A stretch of 64,000 bases of DNA from the NCBI GenBank assembly GCA_018432235.1, contig JAHDLO010000028.1, positions 1 to 64,000 of the forward strand. Direction: 5' to 3'. The notes below the pieces were generated by a model, which was not told the DNA's origin, searched no databases, and saw only the letters and a program-made list of their open reading frames with translations. The translations under genes were made by a program, and so were the position numbers. This document shows positions 43,483 to 52,834 of this stretch, in pieces. Origin of the DNA: Clostridiaceae bacterium. GTDB taxonomy: Bacteria > Bacillota > Clostridia > Peptostreptococcales > Natronincolaceae. The first letter of the stretch is position 1; every line of letters starts with the position of its first letter.

Positions 43483-45006
43483 GTGAGCAGAGTACTAATT
43501 GATGGCAATAATTTGACCTTAGAGGACTTTATGATGGTAGCACGTAAAGGCAGTGGCGTTGAATTGACCAATGAAGCATTGGAACGGGTAAGGGCTAACA
43601 GAAGGGTAGTGGACCAATTTGTTGAGGAAGAAAAGGTGGTTTACGGTATCACTACTGGATTTGGGAAGTTTAGTGATGTAGCTATTTCAAAGGAGGATAC
43701 TGCACTTTTGCAAAGGAATCTCATCATCAGTCATGCCTGCGGTGTAGGCAATCCCCTGGATGAGGAAATCGTTAGAGGGATAATGCTGCTTAGGGCAAAT
43801 GCATTATCTAAGGGTTATTCTGGCATCAGACCTGAAACATTGCTGACTCTAGTAGAAATGCTGAATAAAGGTGTCCATCCGATTATACCAGAAAAGGGCT
43901 CCTTGGGGGCCAGCGGTGACCTTGCGCCACTATCTCATATGGTTTTGGTAATGATTGGTGAGGGAGAAGCAATTTTTAAAGGTGAAAAAATGACGGGTGC
44001 TGAGGCTATGAAGGCCGCCGGAATTCCTATAGTACAGCTGACCTCAAAGGAGGGCCTTGCATTAATAAACGGAACACAGGTTATGACGGCAATCGGCGCA
44101 TTAACCGTATATGACAGCAAAAAGCTGGCTAAGCTGGCGGATATAGCAGGTGCATTAACCGTCGAAGCTCAAAGAGGGATTACAGATGCCTTTAGAGAAG
44201 GGGTGCACAAAGTCAGACCCCATAGAGGGCAGGGGCAATCCGCCGCTAATCTGTTGAGGCTGCTGGAGGGCAGTAGCTATACCACAAGACAGGGAGACAT
44301 ACGAGTTCAGGATGCCTATACCTTGAGATGCATACCTCAGATTCATGGCGGCAGCAGGGATGCTATTGATTATGTGCTTGAAAAAATAATTATTGAGATG
44401 AACTCTGCGACAGATAATCCTTTAATTTTTACTGAGGAGCAGGAGGTAATATCCGGAGGCAATTTTCATGGACAGCCAATGGCACTGGCCTTTGATTTTC
44501 TGGGAATAGCACTGGCTGAGTTGGGCAATGTATCAGAGAGAAGAATAGAGCGTTTAGTGAATCCTCAGTTGAGTGGGTTGCCGGCATTTCTAACTGCCAA
44601 GGGGGGCTTGAATTCAGGCTTTATGATTACTCAATATGCAGCAGCTTCATTGGTATCCGAAAACAAGGTGCTGGCCCATCCTGCCAGTGTAGACTCCATA
44701 CCCTCTTCAGCAAATCAGGAGGACCATGTTTCCATGGGCACAATAGCAGCAAGAAAGGCGAGGGAGATTTATAAAAATACAGTCAATGTACTAGCCATAG
44801 AGCTAATGGCGGCAGCTCAGGCCATAGATTTTAATAAGCAGTATGCCCTTGGAAAAGGCACTGAGGTAGCCTACCAAGAGATTAGACAGAAGGTGAGTCA
44901 GCTGCAGGAGGATCGTGTAATGTACACTGATATCAACCTTTGTAGCGGATTGATTCTGGACCATACTATAGTAAATAAAGTCGAAGCTACAGTCGAATTG
45001 CTTTAG
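43483..45006 (+). CDS. hutH: Histidine ammonia-lyase
   Basis: This 507-residue protein has the MIO-forming A143-S-G145 in GSLGASGDLAPLSHM and the family segments YGITTGFGKF, LINGTQVMT, QDAYTLRCIPQIHG, TDNPLIF, SGGNFHGQPMALAFDFL and SANQEDHVSMG. It turns histidine into urocanate and ammonia. The GTG at 43483 is spaced 10 bases from AGGAG; a GTG at 43474 is too close. No other hut gene is adjacent. A TATAAT-like element lies at 43446. Confidence 0.95.
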   Translation: MSRVLIDGNNLTLEDFMMVARKGSGVELTNEALERVRANRRVVDQFVEEEKVVYGITTGFGKFSDVAISKEDTALLQRNLIISHACGVGNPLDEEIVRGIMLLRANALSKGYSGIRPETLLTLVEMLNKGVHPIIPEKGSLGASGDLAPLSHMVLVMIGEGEAIFKGEKMTGAEAMKAAGIPIVQLTSKEGLALINGTQVMTAIGALTVYDSKKLAKLADIAGALTVEAQRGITDAFREGVHKVRPHRGQGQSAANLLRLLEGSSYTTRQGDIRVQDAYTLRCIPQIHGGSRDAIDYVLEKIIIEMNSATDNPLIFTEEQEVISGGNFHGQPMALAFDFLGIALAELGNVSERRIERLVNPQLSGLPAFLTAKGGLNSGFMITQYAAASLVSENKVLAHPASVDSIPSSANQEDHVSMGTIAARKAREIYKNTVNVLAIELMAAAQAIDFNKQYALGKGTEVAYQEIRQKVSQLQEDRVMYTDINLCSGLILDHTIVNKVEATVELL

Positions 45007-45040
45007 CAAAAAATTGCAGATTTAGCCCCATATTTTCTTA

Positions 45041-45069
45041 TTGTCACCTATGTATATTTATGCTATACT
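45041..45069 (+). promoter_or_regulatory. Sigma-A promoter of the DMT transporter gene
   Basis: TTGTCA (45041-45046) and TATACT (45064-45069) are 17 bp apart, with an extended TGC element. Confidence 0.7.
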
Positions 45070-45103
45070 AAATCAAATATTATAGAGAAGTGGGGCGGTT
45101 TGC

Positions 45104-46027
45104 TTGAATAAAAGCTATTGGGGGAGCTTTTTGGTTTTATTATCAGCACTGGGTTTTGGCGTCATGCCCATTTTCGCCCTATTTGCCTACAGAGACGGGA
45201 TGAATACCATTACATTGCTGACTTTTAGATTTTTGATTTCAGCAGTGTTTTTATTTATCTATATTTTTCTTAAAGGGATAAAAATCCATATTACTAAGAC
45301 GTATTTAATTTCAGTTTTTATTTTGGGGGGAGTTTTTTATACCTTTATGTCCTTTGGATACTTTACAGGAATTAAGTACATTAGTCCCTCTTTAGGGGTG
45401 CTATTGCTCTATACCTACCCCTTTTTTGTAAGTATACTGAGCTTTATTTTTGAAGGACAGAAGCCCAGTTTCAGAAATATGCTATCGATGGTTGTTTCAA
45501 TACTGGGCTTGGTTTTAGTTTTATATCAAGGTATGGCGGCCTCCAGCACCTTTGGCATAACAATCATTCTTTTTGCTGCCCTAGTCTATTCCTGCTACAT
45601 CATCTATGGCAATCGTGTTGTCCGGCAGCATTCATCAATCATTACCAGTGCTTTTGTGGCGATGTTTTCAGCCCTTGGACTGGGAAGCTATGGCATCATT
45701 ACAGGCTCAATAGGGCTGAAATTTACACCAACCATCTGGATATCTATTTTGGGTCTTTCCTTTTTTTCCACCATTATGGCCATATTGGCCTTCTTTAAAG
45801 GTCTTGAAATAGTAGGCTCAACACGAGCCGCCATAATCAGCATGGTTGAGCCCATATTTACCATATTATTGACCACCATCTTTTTCTCCCAGGGCCTGAC
45901 ACCATTGCAATGGATTGGGGCAATAGCCGTTCTAGGCGGGTCCATGTATGCCGCCATAGAAAAGGAGGCCGTGGAGGAAGAGGTGCCACAGCAGGAGCCG
46001 GTAGGGGAGCTAGTGAATAATGAATAA
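45104..46027 (+). CDS. EamA/DMT-family transporter
   Basis: This 307-residue protein has ten predicted membrane helices arranged as two EamA repeats (for example LTFRFLISAVFLFIYIF and YISPSLGVLLLYTYPFFVSIL, then the second half from STFGITIILFAALVYSCYIIYGN to PLQWIGAIAVLGGSMYAA). Such proteins export metabolites or amino acids. The TTG start follows GTGGGGCGG. The last codons run into an ATTCACTATTC-type repeat, so the C-terminus may have been altered by it. Confidence 0.88.
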   Translation: MNKSYWGSFLVLLSALGFGVMPIFALFAYRDGMNTITLLTFRFLISAVFLFIYIFLKGIKIHITKTYLISVFILGGVFYTFMSFGYFTGIKYISPSLGVLLLYTYPFFVSILSFIFEGQKPSFRNMLSMVVSILGLVLVLYQGMAASSTFGITIILFAALVYSCYIIYGNRVVRQHSSIITSAFVAMFSALGLGSYGIITGSIGLKFTPTIWISILGLSFFSTIMAILAFFKGLEIVGSTRAAIISMVEPIFTILLTTIFFSQGLTPLQWIGAIAVLGGSMYAAIEKEAVEEEVPQQEPVGELVNNE

Positions 46028-46080
46028 TGAATAGTGAATAGTGAAAGGCCGGGGAAAATCTTAGATTTTCCACCGGCCTT
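46018..46080. repeat. Short AATAGTGAATAGTGAA run with a strong hairpin
   Basis: The run tgaataatgaatagtgaatag leads into a near-perfect 16-bp stem (46045-46060 with 46064-46080, one bulged A). Related combinations appear at 54272-54376, and bare runs at 21755-21780 and 47598-47640. The hairpin may also end the transporter transcript. Confidence 0.6.
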
Positions 46081-46083
46081 ATT

Positions 46084-46246
46084 TAGTGCTCTGACAATTT
46101 TAAAAATTTGGAATGGCAACGAGGGAAATTTGTTCAGGACAAGGCGGAGGAGGAAGCAATATCGGGCTATATTGCGACTGACGATAACGTAGTCCTGAGG
46201 AAATTTAACCGTTGCTAAACCAAGATTTAAGGTTGTCAGAGCACTA
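46084..46246. mobile_element. MITE-like element, 163 bp
   Basis: Perfect 14-bp terminal inverted repeats (tagtgctctgacaa and ttgtcagagcacta) bound a non-coding sequence. The outer TA on each side could be a target duplication, as for IS630/mariner-type elements. Inner arms (near 46121-46140 and 46190-46215) are also partly complementary, so the whole element can fold as a long hairpin. A partial match (ttcagg-caaggcggagg) occurs at about 35497-35515. Confidence 0.75.
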
Positions 46247-46265
46247 GATACCTTCATTGTTTATT

Positions 46266-47144
46266 TTAATCTTCCAGTGTATATTGATAAGTGATATATT
46301 CCTTTTGATGCCAGGGGACGTCAAAAGAAATCGTAACAGTATTCACATTATTGCTTTCAATATACTGTTTAGACATTGTATCTGACCCCAGCGTATGATA
46401 TAAAGCATCACTGATACTATTTAAGCCTTCTAAAACATGAGTTTGCTCCTCTACCGTATCGACAGTATATATGGGAATCTCAATATATAATTCCTTTGTT
46501 TCATCTACAACACCAAACCGTCTTAACAGAAAATGCTCATGTTCATGGACAAAATCATACACAAGCGTTTGAGCATCCAGCTCTTCCTTAGCTTGATTGA
46601 GATTTGTAATTGCAGGTACGATCGTACTTGTATCGGCATACCCAAATTTCAACAGCCGATTATTGTCGATAAAATTAAAATTAAAGGTATTTAATTTTAG
46701 ATAACCATAGGTATCCTGTTTAAAGCATAAATCCAGTATTTCTGATTTCATTTCACGTGTCAGATTTTCGGCTTCCTCTCTAGTCATATCCTTGGTGTCA
46801 ATAGAAAACTCTGCATCGATAAACAAATTATTAAAGATTTTTTGATTCAGTCGTGTGTTCATCAATAAATCATCTTTATAAATATCTAAGCTAATGATAT
46901 CTAATGCTTCCTTGCTATTAACATATTCCGCTATTTTTTCTTCAACATATTTAATGGCATCTGCCATAGGGATTGCAGCTGCTTTTTCTATTATTATAGT
47001 TCTTTCTGATTCTGTTGCGTTTTGATATGTGGAGAAGCTAGGTAAACCAAGAGCATTATTATTTTCGCTAGTATTTTTTATACAGCCTACTCCCAGAAGA
47101 CATACGATTAATGTAATTAAGGTAAATAAAGCTTTCTTTTTCAT
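46266..47144 (-). CDS. Lipoprotein of unknown function
   Basis: This 292-residue protein has a lipoprotein signal peptide (MKKKALFTLITLIVCLLGVGC, lipobox LGVGC, Cys21). The mature part is acidic and soluble in character, with no recognised domain (ending YNN-free strands such as VNTVTISFDVPWHQKEYITYQY). It would sit on the outer face of the membrane. The ATG follows AGGAGTG. It is a single-gene unit. Confidence 0.8.
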   Translation of the reverse strand: MKKKALFTLITLIVCLLGVGCIKNTSENNNALGLPSFSTYQNATESERTIIIEKAAAIPMADAIKYVEEKIAEYVNSKEALDIISLDIYKDDLLMNTRLNQKIFNNLFIDAEFSIDTKDMTREEAENLTREMKSEILDLCFKQDTYGYLKLNTFNFNFIDNNRLLKFGYADTSTIVPAITNLNQAKEELDAQTLVYDFVHEHEHFLLRRFGVVDETKELYIEIPIYTVDTVEEQTHVLEGLNSISDALYHTLGSDTMSKQYIESNNVNTVTISFDVPWHQKEYITYQYTLED

Positions 47145-47262
47145 AAAATCACTCCTAAATTTTTTTTGTTTAGCGCTTATCGTACAACAGCGACTAAGGA
47201 AGCTGCTTTACCAATCATTTATATATAGCTATTAGAATTACAGGCAATAAAGCGATCAATGG

Positions 47263-47508
47263 TTGTGTTTATTATTATATTTGTTATATGATATCGCAAA
47301 AATAGAAAATTGGAAAATGTTTGTAAATTTGGAAACTAAGGAAAAAGAGATTTGCTTTAATGTAGCTTTCGCTAATGATTTAAAAGGAATGACGTTAGAA
47401 GAAAAAGCTGAATCGGTTAGCAATAATGTAACGCCGGAATACTATGAGGGTATTAAGGAAGAAAGTGAGGAGGGGGTAATGTACTTAAAACAAGCCCCTC
47501 TCTGGTGA
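47263..47508 (+). CDS. Possible small protein or gene remnant
   Basis: The frame of 81 residues has protein-like composition in its second part (LETKEKEICFNVAFANDLKGMTLEEKAESVSNNV), but the first part is hydrophobic and no good ribosome site precedes the GTG. It may be the tail of a lost gene. A hairpin (about 47487-47530) follows. Confidence 0.3.
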   Translation: MCLLLYLLYDIAKIENWKMFVNLETKEKEICFNVAFANDLKGMTLEEKAESVSNNVTPEYYEGIKEESEEGVMYLKQAPLW

Positions 47509-47657
47509 TTATTCCAGAAAGGAGCTTGTTATTACTCAGACACAAATTTCTTTTAAATCACAAAGCCTGTCGGGGTCAATTCATTTTTGCTTCACTGTTC
47601 ACTAGGTTTTTTTCTTTTACTATTCACTATTCACTATTATCTATCCACTAACGTTTT

Positions 47658-47942
47658 TTATTGCTGATCTAAATACTCCAATACTCTTTGCAGCTTCTGT
47701 TTTTGATCTTCGTTTAAAAATGGTATTATTTTGTCTATGATTTCCTGCTGATTTGGAACTGCATTCTTAAGCTTTGCCAGCTCCCTCATAATTTCTGCTT
47801 CTGATTTCCCACTGTATTCGTTGAACAGTCTTAGGGCCTTTTGATAGTCATCATCCGATACATAATTCTTTATTTCCTCTAATTTTGAATAATCACCTGC
47901 TTTAGCTGCAGCAACTAATTCATTTAGCTTTCTTGTATCCAT
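47658..47942 (-). CDS. Hypothetical helical protein, 94 residues
   Basis: The ATG follows GAGGAGGGAAG, a strong site. The protein is helical and soluble (LNELVAAAKAGDYSKLEEIKNYVSDDDYQKALRLFNEYSG; QEIIDKIIPFLNEDQKQKLQRVLEYL). Its last segment resembles the short motif of the divergent gene at 48318 (SPEEQSIVHRAETIL), so the two may be related in function. No family is recognised. Confidence 0.65.
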   Translation of the reverse strand: MDTRKLNELVAAAKAGDYSKLEEIKNYVSDDDYQKALRLFNEYSGKSEAEIMRELAKLKNAVPNQQEIIDKIIPFLNEDQKQKLQRVLEYLDQQ

Positions 47943-48044
47943 TTACTTCCCTCCTCAATATTATGCCATTAGCGAAGCCAACAGCCATTATATCTATCCT
48001 TATAAAATATGCAGCGACATCGAATTTTGCCACTACTTTTTACA

Positions 48045-48230
48045 TGAGGAAATTGCATTATTAACATAGGATTTCATATATATTTAGTTTATTACAAAGT
48101 TAAAAGTTTATCGCGCATTGCCCAGGGCTAATAACATTTAAAAAATCAATAAATTACCCGTGGGGCACTAAGTAGGAAACTTTTGACTTTGTATATATTA
48201 CTACCCACCTTAATTACGCGATTTTCTCAG
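48045..48230. repeat. Dispersed repeat, copy B, with terminal inverted repeats
   Basis: tgaggaaattgcattatta and the complement of taattacgcgattttctca match at 15 of 19 positions. Inner arms acaaagttaaaagttt and aaacttttgactttgt pair with one mismatch. It resembles copies at 32891 and 32118 and fills the spacer 47943-48317, where I see no gene. Confidence 0.5.
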
Positions 48231-48317
48231 ATATTTTCAAATTAAGCACAAAGTTTTAATATTTGCATATTATAAGCAATATATTGTAATGAAGAAATAA
48301 GGCTGTAGAGGGGGAAG

Positions 48318-49217
48318 ATGATGAGTAATGAAAATCAAAATTCCGTAAAAGATAATAATATATTTAATTTTTCAAGTCAGAATATGCTGATATTCCTATT
48401 GCCCGTATTGTTTTTAACAATGAAGAAAGGGGCAGGTACCCTTAGCTTTTCCGAAATAGATCATGTGGGGCTGGAAAAGAAAACTAAGCTCTTGAATAGG
48501 ATAAAGGGCTATATGAGTCCGGAGGAACAATCTATCGTTCATCGAGCAGAGACGATTTTGTTAACTGTTGCAAAGGTAAAGAGCATTTTTGAGGGTCCAG
48601 AGGTCAGGGGCGCAGAAACCCATTATAATTCATTGTCCTTGGACGACAGAAAAAGAAATATGCTTATGGATATCAGTGAATTTGTAGATGATGAGAGAAG
48701 AGAAGCAATATATAAGGCTGTGGAGATACATTCAAAGGCAAGGACAATGCAGGACAGATTAGGGAGATTGCAGACCTTGAGCAATAATGATGTGACCATC
48801 GATACAATAGAAAGCTACATTGATGCTTTTGATCCGATATTAGAGGGAGAGTTAAAAAACAAAGCGGTGGAGCTGAGAAAAATAATTGGTATTCTAAAGC
48901 TGCTAAAGACAGTCAATAATAAGAATGGAGTTAATGAAATGGATTTAATAGATGCAGTGAAATCCTTTATGCCAGCTGAACAGGCGGAAAGCTTGGGGAG
49001 AATGCTGCAAATAGTTAAGGCAGTCAGTACAATTGGAAATGAGGCCAATAATAGTACCACGGCAAACAATAATGGTCAAGGTCAGGCATCATTATTGCCA
49101 AATCCAGCAGCTCCATCGGATTTGAACACTGCAGTAAATCCAACTGACGGAGCCAATCCAGCAGCTGAGACAAAATTATCATACCCAGAGAAGCCCGAAG
49201 GTAAGGGAGCTAATTAA
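48318..49217 (+). CDS. Membrane-anchored hypothetical protein
   Basis: The ATG follows GAGGGGGAAG. The 299-residue protein has one hydrophobic segment near the N-terminus (MLIFLLPVLFLTM, about 23-36), a helical middle with repeated patterns (YMSPEEQSIVHRAETIL; FVDDERREAIYKAVEI; FMPAEQAESLGRMLQIV), and a Ser/Asn/Pro-rich tail of low complexity. The repeats suggest three related helical modules. It is divergent from the gene at 47658. No family is recognised. Confidence 0.7.
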   Translation: MMSNENQNSVKDNNIFNFSSQNMLIFLLPVLFLTMKKGAGTLSFSEIDHVGLEKKTKLLNRIKGYMSPEEQSIVHRAETILLTVAKVKSIFEGPEVRGAETHYNSLSLDDRKRNMLMDISEFVDDERREAIYKAVEIHSKARTMQDRLGRLQTLSNNDVTIDTIESYIDAFDPILEGELKNKAVELRKIIGILKLLKTVNNKNGVNEMDLIDAVKSFMPAEQAESLGRMLQIVKAVSTIGNEANNSTTANNNGQGQASLLPNPAAPSDLNTAVNPTDGANPAAETKLSYPEKPEGKGAN

Positions 49218-49282
49218 TGCAATATTGAAGGATAAATTATTTTATGATATATTTGAATACATAAGATTTATAAGGAGTGTTT

Positions 49283-49456
49283 ATGGTGCTTACACAGGAA
49301 AAAATAACTAGAATCAATGAGCTTGCAAAGCTTGCTAAGTCAAGAGAACTAACAAAAGACGAAAAAAATGAGCAGGAAGGCTTAAGGAAGGAATATATAA
49401 AATCCTTTAGAGAGTCCTTTAAAAAACAATTGGACAATATTGAAATTGTAGATTAA
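49283..49456 (+). CDS. YnzC/DUF896 (UPF0291) small protein
   Basis: This 57-residue protein reads MVLTQEKITRINELAKLAK, then SRELTKDEKNEQEGLRKEYI, then KSFRESFKKQLDNI. This is the DUF896 pattern, two helices with the conserved NEL..K.K and EQ..LR..Y. The family is linked to SOS-controlled or stress small proteins in Firmicutes. The ATG follows TAAGGAG and a strong terminator follows, so it is a complete gene. Confidence 0.9.
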   Translation: MVLTQEKITRINELAKLAKSRELTKDEKNEQEGLRKEYIKSFRESFKKQLDNIEIVD

Positions 49457-49485
49457 TGTAGGGTTTTTAGGAATCTGGAAAAAAT

Positions 49486-49519
49486 AGAAATTAGATTTTC
49501 TTCTAATTTCTATTTTTTT
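49486..49519 (+). terminator. Rho-independent terminator
   Basis: agaaattaga (49486-49495) pairs with tctaatttct (49502-49511), followed by a run of T. Confidence 0.8.
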
Positions 49520-49602
49520 TGACAAAATAATCTAAGTAAAAAGGAGATTTATATTTTATATAGAATACATATTTAAAGTTTGTATTTGAGGAGGTATATA
49601 AA

Positions 49603-50052
49603 ATGGCCGAAAGACAATATGTTATTTTTAAGCTGGATAAAGAGGAATATGGTGTAGATATAATGCATGTCAAGGAGATTAGTGAGTTTAAGGAAAGTGT
49701 TAAGATCCCTAGCGCACCTAGTTTTGTAGACGGAATAATCAATTATAGGGGCGTTATTACACCAGTAATTAACCTGCGAAGAAAATTTGGACTGGTAATA
49801 AAGGAGCCTACCTCCAACACCAGAATCATTATCATCAACCTGAACGAAAAGCAAGTGGGCTTTTTAGTTGACGATGCATCACAGGTTTTAACCATTGACG
49901 AGAAGGATGTAGACCCAGCACCAGAGCTAATTACAAATATTGAGGACAAGTACATAGATGGAATTGCAAAAATAAGCGAAAGAATGGTGATACTTCTTAA
50001 TTTGGAGAAGGTACTAAATGAAGAAGAAAAGTTAAAGCTAAAGGAGATGTAG
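49603..50052 (+). CDS. cheW: CheW-like chemotaxis coupling protein
   Basis: This 149-residue protein is a single CheW domain: VIFKLDKEEYGVDIMHVKEI, PSFVDGIINYRGVITPVINLRRKF, TRIIIINLNEKQVGFLVDDASQVL and the final YIDGIAKISERMVILLNLEKVL. It couples chemoreceptors to CheA. The ATG follows GAGGAGG. It is isolated from other chemotaxis genes, so it may act with receptors encoded elsewhere. Confidence 0.93.
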   Translation: MAERQYVIFKLDKEEYGVDIMHVKEISEFKESVKIPSAPSFVDGIINYRGVITPVINLRRKFGLVIKEPTSNTRIIIINLNEKQVGFLVDDASQVLTIDEKDVDPAPELITNIEDKYIDGIAKISERMVILLNLEKVLNEEEKLKLKEM

Positions 50053-50196
50053 TAGCCTGCGAATTTTATAGCAGTCACAAGAAAAATGGCAGGTTATGTT
50101 GTGGGAAAAATTAAAACGATAGCAAAATAAAGCAAATTTTTCGGTCTCTATTGTTTATAATTGATTTACTATTATAGACAAGCAAAGGAGGCGCTT

Positions 50197-50670
50197 ATGA
50201 AAAAGATTATAACAGCTTTTTTGCTGATTATATTGCTGTCAACACAGTATCCCATAATATTTGCATCATTGCAGGAACAGGAAATTGACAATGAAATACA
50301 GCAGCGCTTACTGGAGATTTTCAACAAGCGGGCAGAGGTGTGGAATGATTTTCTTCGCTGCGATTATGAATACGACACTGAATTATTGAAAAGACTAGCG
50401 GAGATTAGCACAGAGCCATTGCTTTCCGACGATCGTCAGCTTTTTAATCAGCTGTTGGAGAGTCCCTCTTCCTACGAGATTATAGAGGGCTTGCAATTCG
50501 AAAGGCTGAGGAAAGTAAAGGGTGATGATGGAGAGATGACCCTTAAGGCCGATATCATATGGGAAATTGAAGGCTATAACGGCAGATACACAGAGAGAGC
50601 CAGCTATACCATCAGTCTTAAATGTATAGAAGAAAAATGGGTATTAAGTAATTACAGCGTAATTAATTAG
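50197..50670 (+). CDS. Secreted hypothetical protein
   Basis: The ATG at 50197 follows AAAGGAGG. The 157-residue product has a signal peptide (MKKIITAFLLIILLSTQYP, cut near IFA-S) and a soluble domain with acidic helices, then beta strands (LKADIIWEIEGYN, ASYTISLKCIEEKWVLSNYSV). The pattern resembles small NTF2-like extracytoplasmic domains, but I cannot confirm this. A terminator follows directly. Confidence 0.7.
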   Translation: MKKIITAFLLIILLSTQYPIIFASLQEQEIDNEIQQRLLEIFNKRAEVWNDFLRCDYEYDTELLKRLAEISTEPLLSDDRQLFNQLLESPSSYEIIEGLQFERLRKVKGDDGEMTLKADIIWEIEGYNGRYTERASYTISLKCIEEKWVLSNYSVIN

Positions 50671-50699
50671 AAGGCTGCTATAAATGGGCCTTCTTTTTT
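50670..50699 (+). terminator. Rho-independent terminator
   Basis: gaaggc (50670-50675) pairs with gccttc (50688-50693), followed by six T. Confidence 0.75.
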
Positions 50700-50874
50700 G
50701 TATTGTATAAGAGGCAATTTTTTAACTCGTTATATAAACTAGGTATATAGCATCATATTATGAGATGCTAGTTATTTCCTTATCAAAAATGAAGGATATT
50801 TGTTTTATGACGAAGAAATATCAATAGGATTGTTTACATTCATTAGGCAGGAGTTTATAAAACGAGGTGTGATA

Positions 50875-52026
50875 ATGACCAATGAAATCTTTAAGCCTGA
50901 AAATATAAATGTTATTTTGAGCAAGACTATAGAGGCCATAGAGGAAAGCAAGGAAGCAATATTTGAAATAGCTGAAAATGCAAGAAGGGAATGTACAAAG
51001 GTTAAAAAGCAGCTGGAGGATATAAAGCAAAGGATTTTCCACTCCATGAAGGAGGTGGAGGAGCTAGAAGGGCAGGAAAGAAATAGCCGTAAGAGACTAA
51101 TTGAAGTTAGTAAGGACTTTAATAAATATAAAGAAATTGATATAAAAATAGCCTATGAGAGGGCCAGTGAGCTTCAGATAAAGCTTTTATTTAAAAGACA
51201 AGAGGAAAGCGATTTAATGAGAAGCAGGAGTGAGCTGGAATTACGATATAAAAACTCTGAGGATATCTTAAAAAAGGCTGAGGATTTAACCTCTAAAATC
51301 GGAGTTACATTGGAGTATTTAAGCGGAAGCCTCCAAGGCATCACAAACACACTGGAGGATATTCAGGAAAGGCAGGCAATAGGCAAGAAGATCATTAGAG
51401 CTCAGGAGGAGGAGCGTCAGAGGGTTGCGAGAGAAATACATGATGGTCCGGCTCAGTCATTGGCAAACGTATTGCTTAAGGCAGAGCTCAGTGAAAAGCT
51501 AATCGATATCGATATAGAAAAGGCAAAGCTGGAGCTGCAAGATCTAAGAAAAGTATTGAGGGAAGGTGTTAAGGATATAAGGAAAATTATATATAATCTA
51601 AGACCGATGTCCCTTGATGATATAGGCTTTGTGCCCACCATGCAGCGTTTCGTTGAAACCTTTCAGGATGAAAATGAGGTTAAGGTGGACTTTACAATAC
51701 TCTCACAGGTGCCTTTAGAGGACCCGATAAAGAACCTCACCATATTTAGAATAATTCAGGAATCATTAAATAATGTAAGAAAATATGCTAAGGCCGACTC
51801 GGTAAAGATTACACTGGAGATAAGCAAGAAGAGCATCACCCTCAATATAGTCGATGACGGTATTGGCTTCAATATTGAGGAAAGTGGATATCAGTTGAGG
51901 GAAGATGGCGGATTTGGATTGCTAAATATAAAGGAAAGAGTGGAGCTTTTAAAGGGCTCTGTTCAAATTAACAGTGAGATAGATAAGGGAACACAAATTT
52001 ACGTTAATATACCAAATGAGGAATAA
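50875..52026 (+). CDS. DegS-like cytosolic sensor histidine kinase
   Basis: This 383-residue kinase has no membrane helix. A long coiled-coil sensor (about 20-175) leads to a HisKA_3 domain with H189 in EERQRVAREIHDGPAQSL, then a HATPase with N-box IIQESLNNVRKYAKA, DDGIGF and GGFGLLNIKERVELL. The architecture is that of DegS. The ATG at 50875 follows CGAGGTG. The regulator gene starts 13 bp after its stop. Confidence 0.9.
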   Translation: MTNEIFKPENINVILSKTIEAIEESKEAIFEIAENARRECTKVKKQLEDIKQRIFHSMKEVEELEGQERNSRKRLIEVSKDFNKYKEIDIKIAYERASELQIKLLFKRQEESDLMRSRSELELRYKNSEDILKKAEDLTSKIGVTLEYLSGSLQGITNTLEDIQERQAIGKKIIRAQEEERQRVAREIHDGPAQSLANVLLKAELSEKLIDIDIEKAKLELQDLRKVLREGVKDIRKIIYNLRPMSLDDIGFVPTMQRFVETFQDENEVKVDFTILSQVPLEDPIKNLTIFRIIQESLNNVRKYAKADSVKITLEISKKSITLNIVDDGIGFNIEESGYQLREDGGFGLLNIKERVELLKGSVQINSEIDKGTQIYVNIPNEE

Positions 52027-52039
52027 GGAGGCAACACAA

Positions 52040-52690
52040 ATGAAAAAGATAAACATTCTAATTGTGGATGATCATGCTCTGGTTCGACAAGGGTTAAAGC
52101 AGATTTTAGAGCTAGAAAAGGACCTAGAAATAATTGGACAAGCAGGTGATGGAGAGGATGCTATTCAAAAGGTTCAGCAGCTGAAGCCGGATATCGTGCT
52201 ATTGGATATTAATATGCCTAAGTTAAATGGCATTCAGACGCTACGAAGACTGAAGGACATTGACAAAACCATCAAGGTTATTATGCTGACCTTCCATGAG
52301 GATCAGGAATATTTATACGAAACGATAAATCTTGGAGCTAATGGCTACGTGCTTAAGGACGCTGAGAGTGAAGGCTTAATACAGGCTGTCAGAGATGTAT
52401 TTAAGGGCTCCTCATACATACATCCAAGCTTGGCCTCAGGTCTTGTCAGAGAGTTTAATAAGGTGGACAGCCTTAAGAGTGAAGCCGACAATACTAAGCT
52501 GACTAGAAGGGAATATGAAGTGTTAACATTAATTGCGGAGGGCTTAAATAACAAGGAAATCGCCAACAGCCTTTTCATAAGCGAAAAAACAGTAAAAAAT
52601 CACGTATCAAATATTTTTAAGAAAATCAATGTAAATGATAGAACACAGGCTGCAATCTATGCCTATAAGCAGAACATAAAAAAAATATAA
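52040..52690 (+). CDS. DegU-like response regulator (NarL/LuxR family)
   Basis: This 216-residue protein has a receiver domain with the phosphorylated D56 in VLLDINMPKLNG and acidic pocket IVDDH, and a C-terminal LuxR helix-turn-helix (LTRREYEVLTLIAEGLNNKEIANSLFISEKTVKNHVSNIFKKI). It should be phosphorylated by the kinase encoded just upstream. The ATG follows AAGGAGG. DegU-type proteins control degradative enzymes, motility and biofilm. Confidence 0.92.
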   Translation: MKKINILIVDDHALVRQGLKQILELEKDLEIIGQAGDGEDAIQKVQQLKPDIVLLDINMPKLNGIQTLRRLKDIDKTIKVIMLTFHEDQEYLYETINLGANGYVLKDAESEGLIQAVRDVFKGSSYIHPSLASGLVREFNKVDSLKSEADNTKLTRREYEVLTLIAEGLNNKEIANSLFISEKTVKNHVSNIFKKINVNDRTQAAIYAYKQNIKKI

Positions 52691-52834
52691 GTAGATAATA
52701 CTAAGGTCACTCTAGAAGGGGTGGCTTTTCTATTATATATACTTCTTGACAAAAAATGCCACCAAATATAAGATTAAAATAGCATAAAAATTTTTTTATA
52801 TAGCACCGGGCTACATTGGAGAGGAGAAGATATC

